NCBI RefSeq assembly: GCF_003234185.1
Contig: NZ_QKSM01000005.1
Span: 62,001-126,000, forward strand
DNA from: Curtobacterium sp. MCSS17_008
GTDB taxonomy: Bacteria; Actinomycetota; Actinomycetes; Actinomycetales; Microbacteriaceae
DNA: 64,000 bases
Direction: 5' to 3'
Shown here piece by piece: positions 50,501-57,518 of this stretch. Made by a program: the position numbers and the translations under genes. The first letter of the stretch is position 1, and each line of letters opens with the position of its first letter. Below the pieces are notes generated by a model. It saw nothing but the letters and a program-made list of their open reading frames with translations, ran no database searches and was not told the DNA's origin.

Positions 50501-52254
50501 ACACGGCTGGCCTTCTCGCCCACCATGAACACGCCGAACATGCCGCGGTCGGGGATCGTGCCGCCGCTCGTCACCGCGAGCCGCTGCGCACCGGGACGCG
50601 CGGTCAGGGTCCCGTGCACGCGGTCCCACACCAGGCGCGGCCGGAGCTCGGCGAACTCGTCGCTCGGGTAGCGCCCGGTCACCAGGTCGAGCGTCGCCTC
50701 GAACGCCGAGCGCGGCAGCGAGCTGAACGGGGCGCTCCGGCGGACGAGCTCGAACCAGTGCTCGACCTCGACGGTGTCGACGGACCCGGCGGCGACGGTG
50801 TGCTGCGCGAGGACGTCGAGCGGGTTCGCCGGCACCGAGATCGACTCGATCTGCCCGGAGACCATCCGCTCGACCGTCACGGCGCTGTTCACCAGGTCTG
50901 CGCGGTGCTTCGGGAACAGCACGCCGCGGGAGACCTCGCCGACCTGGTGCCCGGCACGGCCGACGCGTTGCAGCCCGCTGGCGACGGACGGCGGTGCCTC
51001 GACCTGCACGACGAGGTCGACCTCGCCCATGTCGATGCCGAGCTCCAGCGAGCTCGTCGCGACGACGCAGCGGAGCCGGCCGGTCTTCAGGTCGTCCTCG
51101 ATGATGGCCCGCTGGTCCTTCGACACCGATCCGTGGTGGGCACGCGCGAGCACGGGGACCTTCGGGTCGGAGCCGCCGCCGTCGGTCTGCCCGGACTGCC
51201 CGACCATCTGGGCGGGTGGACGCTTCGGCTGTGCGACCGGTGCGTGGGCGGACGCCCGGCCGGGGGACTGCGTGACCGTGGCTGCTCCGGCGACCGCGCC
51301 GACCGTCTCCGGGGTCTCGACGGCCGCGAGGACCCGCTCCTCGTGGATCTCGTTGAGCCGGGCGGTCAGGCGTTCGGCGAGCCGCCGGGAGTTCGCGAAC
51401 ACGATCGTCGAGCGGTGTTCCTCGATGAGGTCGACGACCCGTTCCTCCACGTGGGGCCAGATCGAGCCGTTCGTCGGTGACTCGGTGGCGTCCGCGCCGA
51501 CGGGCGGTGCGCCGAGCTCGGTCATGTCGTCGACCGGCACCACGACGCGCAGGTCGAAGGTCTTCTGCGCGGGCGGCGCGATGACCGTGACCGGTGCGCG
51601 ACCACCGAGGAAGCGTGCGACCTCCTCCGCCGGACGCACCGTCGCGGACAAGCCGATGCGCTGCACGGGCTTCTCGAGCAGGTCGTCGAGCCGCTCGAGC
51701 GACACCGCGAGGTGGGCGCCGCGCTTCGTCGAGGCGACCGCGTGCACCTCGTCGACGATGACCGTGTCGACGTTCACCAGGGTCTCGCGCGCCTGCGACG
51801 TCAGCATGAGGTACAGCGACTCGGGTGTCGTGATGAGGATGTCCGGCGGCTGTCGGAGCAGACGCTGCCGATCGGACGAGGGGGTGTCACCGCTCCGGAC
51901 GCCCACCGTGACCTCGGGCGGTTCGGTGCCGAGCCGTCGGGCCGTCTGGGTGATCCCGACGAGCGGGCTGCGGAGGTTCCGCTCGACGTCGACGCCGAGC
52001 GCCTTGAGCGGCGAGACGTACAGCACGCGGGTCCGCTGCTTCGCGGGCGGACGGTCCGACGCGCTGATGAGCCGGTCGATCGACCACAGGAACGACGCCA
52101 GTGTCTTGCCGGACCCCGTCGGGGCGATCACGAGCGCGTGCTGCCCGGTGGACACGGCGTCCCACGCTCCCGCCTGGGCCGCGGTCGGTGCGGGGAACGC
52201 GCCGCGGAACCACTCCGCGGTCGCGGGGGAGAAGCGCTCGAGGACGTCCGTCAT
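47512..52254 (-). CDS. lhr: Lhr-family ATP-dependent DNA helicase
   Basis: A 1580-residue superfamily 2 helicase. N-terminal core: ERFSPATAEWFRGAFPAPTAAQ (Q-motif-like), Walker A APTGSGKT (K50), DEVH box VIVDEVHAVASTKRG, SATVRP, motif IV VFANSRRLAERL, and HHGSVSKDQR ... VVATSSLELGIDMGEVDLV and QRVGRAGH (motifs V and VI). The Lhr winged-helix and beta-barrel region follows, and a long C-terminal domain of about 650 residues, as in mycobacterial Lhr, which acts as a 3'-5' ssDNA-dependent ATPase and RNA:DNA helicase in repair. An in-frame ATG at 52266 is an alternative start. It is divergent from padR. Confidence 0.93.
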   Translation of the reverse strand: MTDVLERFSPATAEWFRGAFPAPTAAQAGAWDAVSTGQHALVIAPTGSGKTLASFLWSIDRLISASDRPPAKQRTRVLYVSPLKALGVDVERNLRSPLVGITQTARRLGTEPPEVTVGVRSGDTPSSDRQRLLRQPPDILITTPESLYLMLTSQARETLVNVDTVIVDEVHAVASTKRGAHLAVSLERLDDLLEKPVQRIGLSATVRPAEEVARFLGGRAPVTVIAPPAQKTFDLRVVVPVDDMTELGAPPVGADATESPTNGSIWPHVEERVVDLIEEHRSTIVFANSRRLAERLTARLNEIHEERVLAAVETPETVGAVAGAATVTQSPGRASAHAPVAQPKRPPAQMVGQSGQTDGGGSDPKVPVLARAHHGSVSKDQRAIIEDDLKTGRLRCVVATSSLELGIDMGEVDLVVQVEAPPSVASGLQRVGRAGHQVGEVSRGVLFPKHRADLVNSAVTVERMVSGQIESISVPANPLDVLAQHTVAAGSVDTVEVEHWFELVRRSAPFSSLPRSAFEATLDLVTGRYPSDEFAELRPRLVWDRVHGTLTARPGAQRLAVTSGGTIPDRGMFGVFMVGEKASRVGELDEEMVYESRVGDVFALGATSWRIEEITHDRVIVSPAFGQPGRVPFWKGDGIGRPAELGRATGAFVREVDAASDEDARARVAAGGLDERAVTNLLTFLRDQRAATGHVPNDTTLVVERFRDELGDWRLILHSPYGMQVHAPWALAVGARLRERHGIDGDAMAADDGIVVRIPETDAEPPGADLFVFERDDLEALVTDEVGGSALFAARFRECAARALLLPRRNPGQRSPLWQQRQRASQLLEVARKYPTFPIVLETVREVLQDVYDVPALLGISDQIAERRIRLVERETEQPSPFARSILFGYVAAFMYEGDSPLAERRAAALSLDSTLLGELLGRAELRELLDPAVIASVERDLQRLSPDRRARDAEGLVDVLRLVGALELPELVARSWVADAAADGPGGAAETVRAALETLERDRRVLSFTQGGATRWSVIEDASRLRDALGVPLPIGVPTAFVEPVADPLGDLVGRYARSHGPFSAQEAASRLGLGVAVVQDTLRRLVADRRVVEGEFRPDRQGAEWCDAEVLRRIRTKSLAALRHEVEPVSADALARFLPAWQHVQALGTRGGLRGVDGVLQVIDQLAGVALPASAWETLVLPSRVSDYSTSMLDELTATGEVLWSGGGTLPGNDGWVRLHLAETASTTLAEPAGDDTTELQRDVLGALAGGGAYFFRQLGQAVGSTDDRALTTALWDLVWAGQITNDTFAPLRAMLGGGAKATSTSRTRAYRGRRRPTLPSQSGPPSVGGRWSLLPLAESDSTLRAAATAEQLLERYGVVTRGAVQVEGVRGGFAGVYRVLSRFEESGRARRGYFVEGLGAAQFATGPTIDRLRTYARDLDDDERTDPDRERQALTLAATDPANPYGAALPWPSEDAPADSGAGTGTGSGAAPDATTPSAATTGRGHRPGRKAGALVTTVDGRLAVYVERGGKSVLTFTDDPADLAVAARSLATTVRTGLRKLAVERVDGDFVLETPLGSALREAGFTATPQGLRLRV

Positions 52255-52308
52255 GGTCCGTCCCATCCTGCCCGCCGCCACCGACAGCTGGCCGAGGGGA
52301 CGCCGCCC

Positions 52309-52338
52309 TTGACCTCGCGATAGGTACCGATCTATCGT
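52309..52338 (+). promoter_or_regulatory. padR promoter with internal dyad operator
   Basis: TTGACC (52309-52314), 18 bases, TATCGT (52333-52338) is one of the best -35/-10 pairs in the window. CGATAG (52318-52323) and CTATCG (52332-52337) form a dyad between and over the -10. TCGCGATA recurs at 52315 and 52346, and ATCGCGA again at 52366. Consistent with tight PadR autorepression. Confidence 0.65.
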
Positions 52339-52404
52339 TGACGCATCGCGATACCGCAGCAACCCATCGCGAGCCCACTTCACCACCGACAGGAAGGAGT
52401 CATC

Positions 52405-53091
52405 ATGCGCCCCTCGTACGATGACCTCGACAGCACCACCCCTCGCCGCGGCCCCCGCGGCACCGGCCCGCGCGGACCCCGCTTCGGCGGCGCGCGGCAG
52501 CACCACGGCCACGGCTTCCCCGGCCGCGACCGCGGTGACCACGACCACGGCGGGCGCGGCGGCCCCGGGTTCGGCGGCCCCGGGTTCGGCGGCCGCGGCT
52601 TCGGTCCGGGCTTCGGTCCGGGCTTCGGCGGCGGCCCCGGCTCCGGACGCGCACGGCGTCGCCGTGGTGACGTCCGCCTCGCGATCCTCGGCCTGCTCGC
52701 CGAGGGCCCGCAGAACGGGTACGCCGTGATCAAGACCATCGCCGAGCGCACCGACGGCGCCTGGAAGCCCAGCCCCGGATCGGTCTACCCGACGCTCCAG
52801 CAGCTCGTGGACGAGGGCCTCGTCGTCTCGACCGGTGACGGCCGCGGGACCCTCTTCGAGCTCACCGACGCCGGCCGCGCCGAGGCCGAGGCGAAGTCCG
52901 CCGAGATCGCCGCCGCGTTCGAGGCCGCGCCGGGCATGCCCGAGCCGCAGCGCGAGCTGGCGGAGGCGCTCCGCAAGGCCGTGAGCGTGCTGCACGTGTA
53001 CCGGACGAGCGCCACCGACGAGCAGACGAAGGCCGCGACCGCCAGGGTCGACCAGCTCCGCAAGGACCTGCTGCAGATCCTCGCCGACTAG
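52405..53091 (+). CDS. PadR-family regulator with low-complexity N-terminal extension
   Basis: A 228-residue regulator. Residues 1-88 are low complexity, dominated by Gly, Arg, Pro, His and Phe (repeats of GGPGFGGPGFGGRGFG type), then the PadR winged helix from about 90: RLAILGLLAEGPQNGYAVIKTIAE, SPGSVYPTLQQLVDEGLV and GRGTLFELTDAGRAEA, and a helical C-terminal dimer domain. AGGAAGGAG precedes the ATG. The gene has no obvious target next to it; the dyads in its promoter suggest autoregulation. Similar Gly-rich PadR proteins are seen in actinobacteria; the head may bind nucleic acid or form condensates (inference). Confidence 0.88.
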   Translation: MRPSYDDLDSTTPRRGPRGTGPRGPRFGGARQHHGHGFPGRDRGDHDHGGRGGPGFGGPGFGGRGFGPGFGPGFGGGPGSGRARRRRGDVRLAILGLLAEGPQNGYAVIKTIAERTDGAWKPSPGSVYPTLQQLVDEGLVVSTGDGRGTLFELTDAGRAEAEAKSAEIAAAFEAAPGMPEPQRELAEALRKAVSVLHVYRTSATDEQTKAATARVDQLRKDLLQILAD

Positions 53092-53120
53092 CGGGGTCGC
53101 GCCCGACGCGACACGGCGTC

Positions 53121-53135
53121 GGCCGGGAGGCGCGT
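53121..53135 (+). repeat. Copy of dispersed GGMCGGGAGGCGCGG motif
   Basis: GGCCGGGAGGCGCGT in the gap after padR. Exact or near copies lie at 32211-32225 (minus), 33861-33875, 42583-42597 (minus) and 57060-57074. Confidence 0.6.
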
Positions 53136-53193
53136 GGCGACGCTCGCCGTCCACGGCGACCGCGCCTTCCGCCGAACTCGCCGGAGCGACTGG

Positions 53194-53199
53194 TAGACA
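53194..53199 (+). promoter_or_regulatory. -10-like hexamer TAGACA, leaderless start at 53206
   Basis: TAGACA, 6-base spacer, ATG at 53206. Confidence 0.4.
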
Positions 53200-53205
53200 C
53201 GGTGC

Positions 53206-53748
53206 ATGGCCTCGCTGCGCACCCCCGACCCCGACTCCGGCTGGCTGTCCGACGAGGAACTCGCGAACATCCGCCGCCGGCTGCCCATCTGCTACGTCGA
53301 GGCACTCCCCGTCCGCACCGACGGACTCGGCGTCGTGACCGAGGTCGGCGTGCTGCTCCGCGTCGCGCCGAGCGGCTCCATCGCCCGGACGCTCGTCTCC
53401 GGCCGGGTGATGTTCGGCGAGTCGATCCGCACCGCGCTGTTCCGGCACCTCGAGAAGGACCTCGGGCCGATGGCGTTCCCCCAGCTCCCCGCGAGCCCCA
53501 CGCCCTTCACGGTGGCCGAGTACTTCCCGCTGCCGGGTGCCTCGGTGTACACCGACGAGCGCCAGCACGCGATCTCCCTGGCATACGTCGTCCCGGTCAC
53601 GGGCACGTGCGACCCCCGGCAGGACGCCCTCGAGCTGACGTGGATGAGCCCGATGGAGGCCGCCTCCGACGCCGTGGCCGAGGAGATGGAGGGCGGCCGC
53701 GGAGCCCTGCTGCGCGCCGGCCTGGCCTCGGTGGGGGCGCTGCACTGA
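53206..53748 (+). CDS. Nudix-fold DUF4916 protein with degenerate Nudix box
   Basis: A 180-residue protein of the DUF4916 Nudix-like family: WLSDEELANIRRRLPICYVEALPVRTD, GVLLRVAPSGSIART and GRVMFGESIRTALFRHLEKD. The last segment aligns with the Nudix box GX5EX7REUXEEXGU, but RE reads RH and the metal-binding EE reads KD, so ordinary nucleotide diphosphate hydrolysis may be lost. HAISLAYVVPVTG and ALELTWMSPMEA complete the fold. A leaderless promoter precedes it and a strong stem-loop follows. Confidence 0.82.
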   Translation: MASLRTPDPDSGWLSDEELANIRRRLPICYVEALPVRTDGLGVVTEVGVLLRVAPSGSIARTLVSGRVMFGESIRTALFRHLEKDLGPMAFPQLPASPTPFTVAEYFPLPGASVYTDERQHAISLAYVVPVTGTCDPRQDALELTWMSPMEAASDAVAEEMEGGRGALLRAGLASVGALH

Positions 53749-53779
53749 CCCGACCCCACCGCCCGCGCTCCGCGCACGA

Positions 53780-53815
53780 CGAAGCCCCCGGATCCGTCAG
53801 GACCCGGGGGCTTCG
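53780..53815. terminator. Bidirectional stem-loop between convergent genes
   Basis: CGAAGCCCCCGG (53780-53791) pairs with CCGGGGGCTTCG (53804-53815); TCC/GGA extend the stem to a GTCA loop. Separates the DUF4916 and CsbD genes. Confidence 0.75.
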
Positions 53816-53836
53816 CAGCTCGGTCGTGGACCGGCT

Positions 53837-54037
53837 TCAGTGCTTCTCGTCGCGGAGGGAGTCCGCGACGCCGTGCGCCGCGCCCTTCACATCGTCGACA
53901 CCCTGCTTGGCCGACGCCTTGGCCTGGTCGGTCTGACCCTCGGCCTGCAGCTTGTCGTTGCCGGTCAGGTTGCCAACGCCCTCCTTGACCTTACCGACGA
54001 GCTTCTCGCCGGTGTGGTTCTCTTCGCTGCCAGCCAT
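53837..54037 (-). CDS. CsbD-family stress protein
   Basis: A 66-residue CsbD-like protein: ENHTGEKLVGKVKEGVGNLTGNDKLQAEGQ is the family core (KxKGxxKExxGxxTGNxxLxxEGxxxQ), followed by helical KASAKQGVDDVKGAAHGVADSL. CsbD proteins are small, hydrophilic and induced by general stress sigma factors. GGAAGGAG lies at good spacing before the ATG at 54037; a longer frame to 54097 is not needed. Confidence 0.92.
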   Translation of the reverse strand: MAGSEENHTGEKLVGKVKEGVGNLTGNDKLQAEGQTDQAKASAKQGVDDVKGAAHGVADSLRDEKH

Positions 54038-54181
54038 ACGGTCTCCTTCCAACGACGGACGATTCCCCGTCGGCTGCTCACGCGGCCTCCGGTGCACCAG
54101 AACGTACGCGGTCGGTGCCGCCCTGCTCCCACTGGGCGTCCAGGTTCCGAGCAGCCGAGCGCCCGGAGCCCGAGCCGCGCC

Positions 54182-55834
54182 TCAGTGGCGGTCGGCAGCC
54201 CCGGCCGGACGCGACGCACGACGCGAGCCGCCGCGACGACGACCCCCGCCGGACTCGCCCGCACCGGATCGACCGGCCGCGTAGCCGCCCTCGGACGACC
54301 ACACCGGAGCGGACCCACCGCGCACGACGTCGCTCGACGCCCGACGGCTCCCGCCCGAGCGGCGCTGACCGCCCGACGACGCTCCGCCCGAGGCGCCGCC
54401 ACGCGACGACCCGGAGCGGGTCGCGGCCGCGCCGGCGCCCTCGGCGACCGGACGACCACCGCGACCGCCGGTGGACCGGGCCGAGCCGCCGGCCGCAGGA
54501 GCGGCCTGCGGGGCCTGGGCCGCGCCTCCCGACCGTCCACCGCGACCGCGGCGACGACCGCCGCCCGCGGACTCGGGCCGAGCCGACTCGGTCGCACGCG
54601 GCTGACGCTGACGCTGCTGCTGGGCCGGCTGCTCCGGAGCGAGGTGACGGATCGGGGCTGTCTCGCCGACGAGCTCGGTGACGGCGGGCGAGCTCGCGGT
54701 GACCTGCTGCGGCGTGACCTTGATCGCGGCAGCACGCATCATCTGCGCGACGTCGCGGCGCTCGGCCGGCAGCGTCACGGTGACGACGTCACCCGAGGAA
54801 CCCGCACGCGCGGTGCGGCCCGAGCGGTGCAGGTACGCCTTGTGCTCAGTCGGCGGGTCCACGTGCACGACGAGCTCGACGTGGTCCACGTGCACACCGC
54901 GGGCGGCCACGTCGGTGGCGACGAGCACGAGGGCCTCGCCGGAGGAGAACTTGGCGAGGTTGCGCTCCCGGGCCCCCTGCGACAGGTTGCCCTGCAGGTC
55001 GACGGCCGGGATCCCCTGGCTGGTGAGCTGCTTCGCCAGGCGCTTCGCGTGGTGCTTCGTGCGCATGAACAGGATGCGACGGCCGGTGCCCGAGGCGAGC
55101 GTGCGGACGAGGTCCTTCTTCGCGTCGGCGTCGGCGACCTCGAACAGGTGGTGCGTCATCGCCTCGACCGGGCTGGTCTCGTCGTCGACGGAGTGCATCA
55201 CCGGGTCGTGCAGGAACTTCTTGACGAGCTTGTCCACGCCGTTGTCGAGCGTGGCGGAGAAGAGCAGGCGCTGGCCCTTCTCGGGCGTCGCCTGCATGAT
55301 CTTGGTGACGCCGGGCAGGAAGCCCATGTCGGCCATGTGGTCGGCCTCGTCGAGGACGGTGACCTCGATGTCGCCGAGGCTGACGTGCCCCTGCTGCATG
55401 AGGTCGGCGAGGCGACCCGGGCAGGCGACGACCACGTCGACACCGCCGCGGAGGGCGTCGACCTGGCGGCCCTGACCGACGCCGCCGAAGATCGTGGTGG
55501 TGTTGAGCCCCATCGACTTCGCGAGCGGCGCGAGCGTCGCGTCGATCTGCGTGGCGAGCTCACGGGTCGGGGCGAGCACCAGCGCACGGGGGCGACCGGC
55601 GCGACGCGGACGACGGCTCGCGGCCAGGCGGGCGGCCAGCGGGATCGCGAAGGCGATCGTCTTGCCGGACCCGGTGCGACCGCGGCCGAGCACGTCCTTG
55701 CCCTGCAGGGAGTCGGGCAGCGTGTCGGCCTGGATCGGGAACGCGGTCTCCTTGCCCTGCTGGGCGAGGGCCTGCGCCATCGGCGCGGGCACGCCGAGGT
55801 CGGAGAAACGGATGTCGGAAGGGGTGGCGGTCAT
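54182..55834 (-). CDS. DEAD-box RNA helicase with Arg/Gly-rich tail
   Basis: A 550-residue ATP-dependent RNA helicase. Q-motif region FSDLGVPAPMAQALAQQGK ... FPIQ, motif I RTGSGKT, PTRELA, GGVG, DEAD in VTVLDEADHMADMGF, SAT in LLFSATLDNG, then VATDVAARGVHVDHVELV and HRSGRTARAG. After about residue 385 comes a long tail rich in Gly, Arg, Ser and Ala with many RGG-like steps (GGGRRRGRGGRSGG), an RNA-binding type tail. Probable roles are ribosome assembly and cold or RNA-structure stress. The ATG at 55834 has AAAGG upstream; the leader may be about 200 bases and contains an 18-bp palindrome. Confidence 0.93.
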   Translation of the reverse strand: MTATPSDIRFSDLGVPAPMAQALAQQGKETAFPIQADTLPDSLQGKDVLGRGRTGSGKTIAFAIPLAARLAASRRPRRAGRPRALVLAPTRELATQIDATLAPLAKSMGLNTTTIFGGVGQGRQVDALRGGVDVVVACPGRLADLMQQGHVSLGDIEVTVLDEADHMADMGFLPGVTKIMQATPEKGQRLLFSATLDNGVDKLVKKFLHDPVMHSVDDETSPVEAMTHHLFEVADADAKKDLVRTLASGTGRRILFMRTKHHAKRLAKQLTSQGIPAVDLQGNLSQGARERNLAKFSSGEALVLVATDVAARGVHVDHVELVVHVDPPTEHKAYLHRSGRTARAGSSGDVVTVTLPAERRDVAQMMRAAAIKVTPQQVTASSPAVTELVGETAPIRHLAPEQPAQQQRQRQPRATESARPESAGGGRRRGRGGRSGGAAQAPQAAPAAGGSARSTGGRGGRPVAEGAGAAATRSGSSRGGASGGASSGGQRRSGGSRRASSDVVRGGSAPVWSSEGGYAAGRSGAGESGGGRRRGGSRRASRPAGAADRH

Positions 55835-55846
55835 CGTGACCTTTCG

Positions 55847-55864
55847 GGCCGGCACGTGCCGGCC
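55847..55864 (-). promoter_or_regulatory. 18-bp perfect palindrome in RNA helicase leader
   Basis: GGCCGGCACGTGCCGGCC lies just upstream of the AAAGG ribosome site of the helicase gene. As RNA it would form a hairpin near the ribosome site, a plausible target for the helicase itself or for cold control. Confidence 0.4.
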
Positions 55865-56039
55865 GTGGGCGCGCTCGGGTTCGGCGCGCGGGCGGGATCC
55901 CCGCGTCAGCGTGGCTGGCGCGGTCGCCGCAGCAGAGAGCCTGGCACCGGATGGTGGTGCGCGATCATCGACCGGATGACGGTCGGGAGTCGGGGGCGTC
56001 CGTACGACGCACGAGGCGATCGGCGCCTCGAGTACCACC

Positions 56040-56045
56040 AGCATA
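56040..56045 (-). promoter_or_regulatory. -10-like hexamer TATGCT upstream of RNA helicase
   Basis: TATGCT on the minus strand about 205 bases before the helicase ATG; no convincing -35 is seen. Confidence 0.3.
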
Positions 56046-56103
56046 GCGTGCGACCCCCGGACCCGGGCAGGAACGTTCGCCGAGCGCGTGCGATGATCCC
56101 GTG

Positions 56104-56955
56104 GTGCGCACCCGTCCCGTCCTGCTGACCACCGCGATCGCCCTGGTCGCCGTCCTGGCCAGCGCCGGCTGTGCCGAGGCGTCCACCCCCGCCTCCGCCC
56201 GCGCGGCCGCCGCGACGACGTCGTACCGGAACCTGCCGACCGCGGGGCTCCCGGACTACCAGCTCGGCGGCGGGTACACCCCTGCCGTCGGAGTCACCAT
56301 CGTCGAGCGGGACAGCACGGACCGGCCCGCGTCCGGGAAGTACGGCATCTGCTACGTGAACGGGTTCCAGACCCAGCCCGGCAGGCTCGCGGCCTGGAAG
56401 CGGACCGCCCCGTCGGCGCTCCTCCGCGACGCGAAGGGCAGGCTCGTGTCGGACCCGGGCTGGCCGGACGAGGTGCTCCTCGACACCCGCACGGCGGCGA
56501 AGCGTGCCGCGATCACGAAGGAGCTCACCAGGTACGTCGCCCGGTGCGCCGACCGCGGGTTCGACGCCGTCGAGTTCGACAACCTCGACTCGTGGACGCG
56601 CTCCGGGAAGCGGCTGACCCGCGCCGGGAACCTCGCGCTCGCGAAGGCCCTCGTCCGGGTCGGGCACGGGCACGGGCTCGCCGTGGGCCAGAAGAACACG
56701 CCGCAGCTCGGCACGGCCGGGCGGAAGACGACCGGCTTCGACTTCGTCGTCGCCGAGGAGTGCGTGCAGTACGACGAGTGCTCCGCCTACACGGCCGTGT
56801 ACGGGAAGCGCGTGATCGACATCGAGTACTCGGACACGCTCGGTCGCTCGTGGGAGTCGGTGTGCGGGCTGCGGGACCGACCGGCGATGACGATCCTGCG
56901 GGACCGCGACCTGGTCACCCCGGACGACGACGAGTACGTCTTCGAGCACTGCTGA
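56104..56955 (+). CDS. GH114-type endo-alpha-1,4-polygalactosaminidase-like protein
   Basis: A 283-residue exported protein of glycoside hydrolase family 114. The signal peptide LLTTAIALVAVLASAGC may end in a lipobox-like ASAGC. The TIM barrel shows LGGGYTPAVGVTIVERDS, YGICYVNGFQTQ, DEVLLDTR, ARCADRGFDAVEFDNLDSW (catalytic acids), AVGQKNTPQL, FVVAEECVQYDECS and VIDIEYSD. Relatives cut alpha-1,4-galactosaminogalactan-like polymers. Two GTG codons are adjacent; I take 56104 because GATGAT lies 6 bases upstream, 56101 being the alternative. Confidence 0.85.
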   Translation: MRTRPVLLTTAIALVAVLASAGCAEASTPASARAAAATTSYRNLPTAGLPDYQLGGGYTPAVGVTIVERDSTDRPASGKYGICYVNGFQTQPGRLAAWKRTAPSALLRDAKGRLVSDPGWPDEVLLDTRTAAKRAAITKELTRYVARCADRGFDAVEFDNLDSWTRSGKRLTRAGNLALAKALVRVGHGHGLAVGQKNTPQLGTAGRKTTGFDFVVAEECVQYDECSAYTAVYGKRVIDIEYSDTLGRSWESVCGLRDRPAMTILRDRDLVTPDDDEYVFEHC

Positions 56956-57039
56956 CCGACGCCGACCGCGGGACGCAACACCGGCGGCAGCGTGCAGCGG
57001 AACGGTGCCGCGTGAGGTCGGCAGGGTTGCGTGCCGCGG

Positions 57040-57067
57040 ACGCGCGGCCGGGCACGCGCGGCCGGGA
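57040..57067. repeat. 14-bp tandem duplication in convergent gap
   Basis: ACGCGCGGCCGGGC (57040-57053) is followed at once by ACGCGCGGCCGGGA (57054-57067), between GH114 and the GntR gene. It runs into the dispersed motif at 57060-57074. The rest of this 160-base gap holds only ACGCAAC/GTTGCGT (56973-56979, 57026-57032) as a weak stem. Confidence 0.65.
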
Positions 57068-57074
57068 GGCGCGG
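57060..57074 (+). repeat. Dispersed motif GGCCGGGAGGCGCGG (exact copy)
   Basis: Directly after the 14-bp tandem duplication in the gap between GH114 and the GntR gene. Confidence 0.6.
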
Positions 57075-57115
57075 CTCGGGCCCGCCGCGTGCCCGGCGTG
57101 GTGCCGCAGGGCGGG

Positions 57116-57475
57116 TCAGGCGGGCCAGGCCTCGCGCAGCGCGGCTGCGGCCTGGTCGGCGGAGAGCCCGGCGTCGTGTGCGGCGGCCGCCAGGGCGCGG
57201 GCGGCCTCGGTCACCCCGTCCGGCACCTCCGCCGGGCGTACCACCCGGGTGCCCGCTCCGCGGGCCGTGTGCACGAGCCCGGCTTCCTCGAGCAGCTGGT
57301 AGGCCTTGGCGACCGTCCCGGCGGCCAGGCCGAGCTCCTCGGCGAGCGCACGGACGCTCGGCAGGCGCTCCCCGTCCACCAGGTAGCCGGCGGCGATCTG
57401 CGCCGCGATCTGCGAACGGACCTGCTCGAACGGCGGTACGCGCCCGCCGGCGTCGAGTGCCACGAGTCCCGTCAT
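57116..57475 (-). CDS. GntR-family (YtrA-like) transcriptional regulator
   Basis: A 119-residue short GntR regulator. Winged helix: PPFEQVRSQIAAQIAAGYLVDGERLPSVRALAEELGLAAGTVAKAYQLLEEAGLVHTARGAGTRV, followed by a 35-residue helical tail, the size of the YtrA subfamily that has no separate ligand domain. Upstream on the same strand, 43 bases away, is the DUF1684 gene, so both may be one transcript. Targets unknown. Confidence 0.9.
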   Translation of the reverse strand: MTGLVALDAGGRVPPFEQVRSQIAAQIAAGYLVDGERLPSVRALAEELGLAAGTVAKAYQLLEEAGLVHTARGAGTRVVRPAEVPDGVTEAARALAAAAHDAGLSADQAAAALREAWPA

Positions 57476-57518
57476 GCGATCCACCCTTGCGTCCTGCTCG
57501 TCGTGTCGTGTGCTGGGG

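Noticed and set aside
48589-51480. Long plus-strand open frame inside the Lhr helicase gene
   Set aside because: Antisense to helicase motifs that are fully intact on the minus strand; low-complexity product.
52255-53745. Extension of the Lhr frame upstream to 53745
   Set aside because: It would cover the padR promoter, padR and part of the DUF4916 gene on the other strand; Lhr proteins begin at the ERFSPAT segment, so the start is near 52254.
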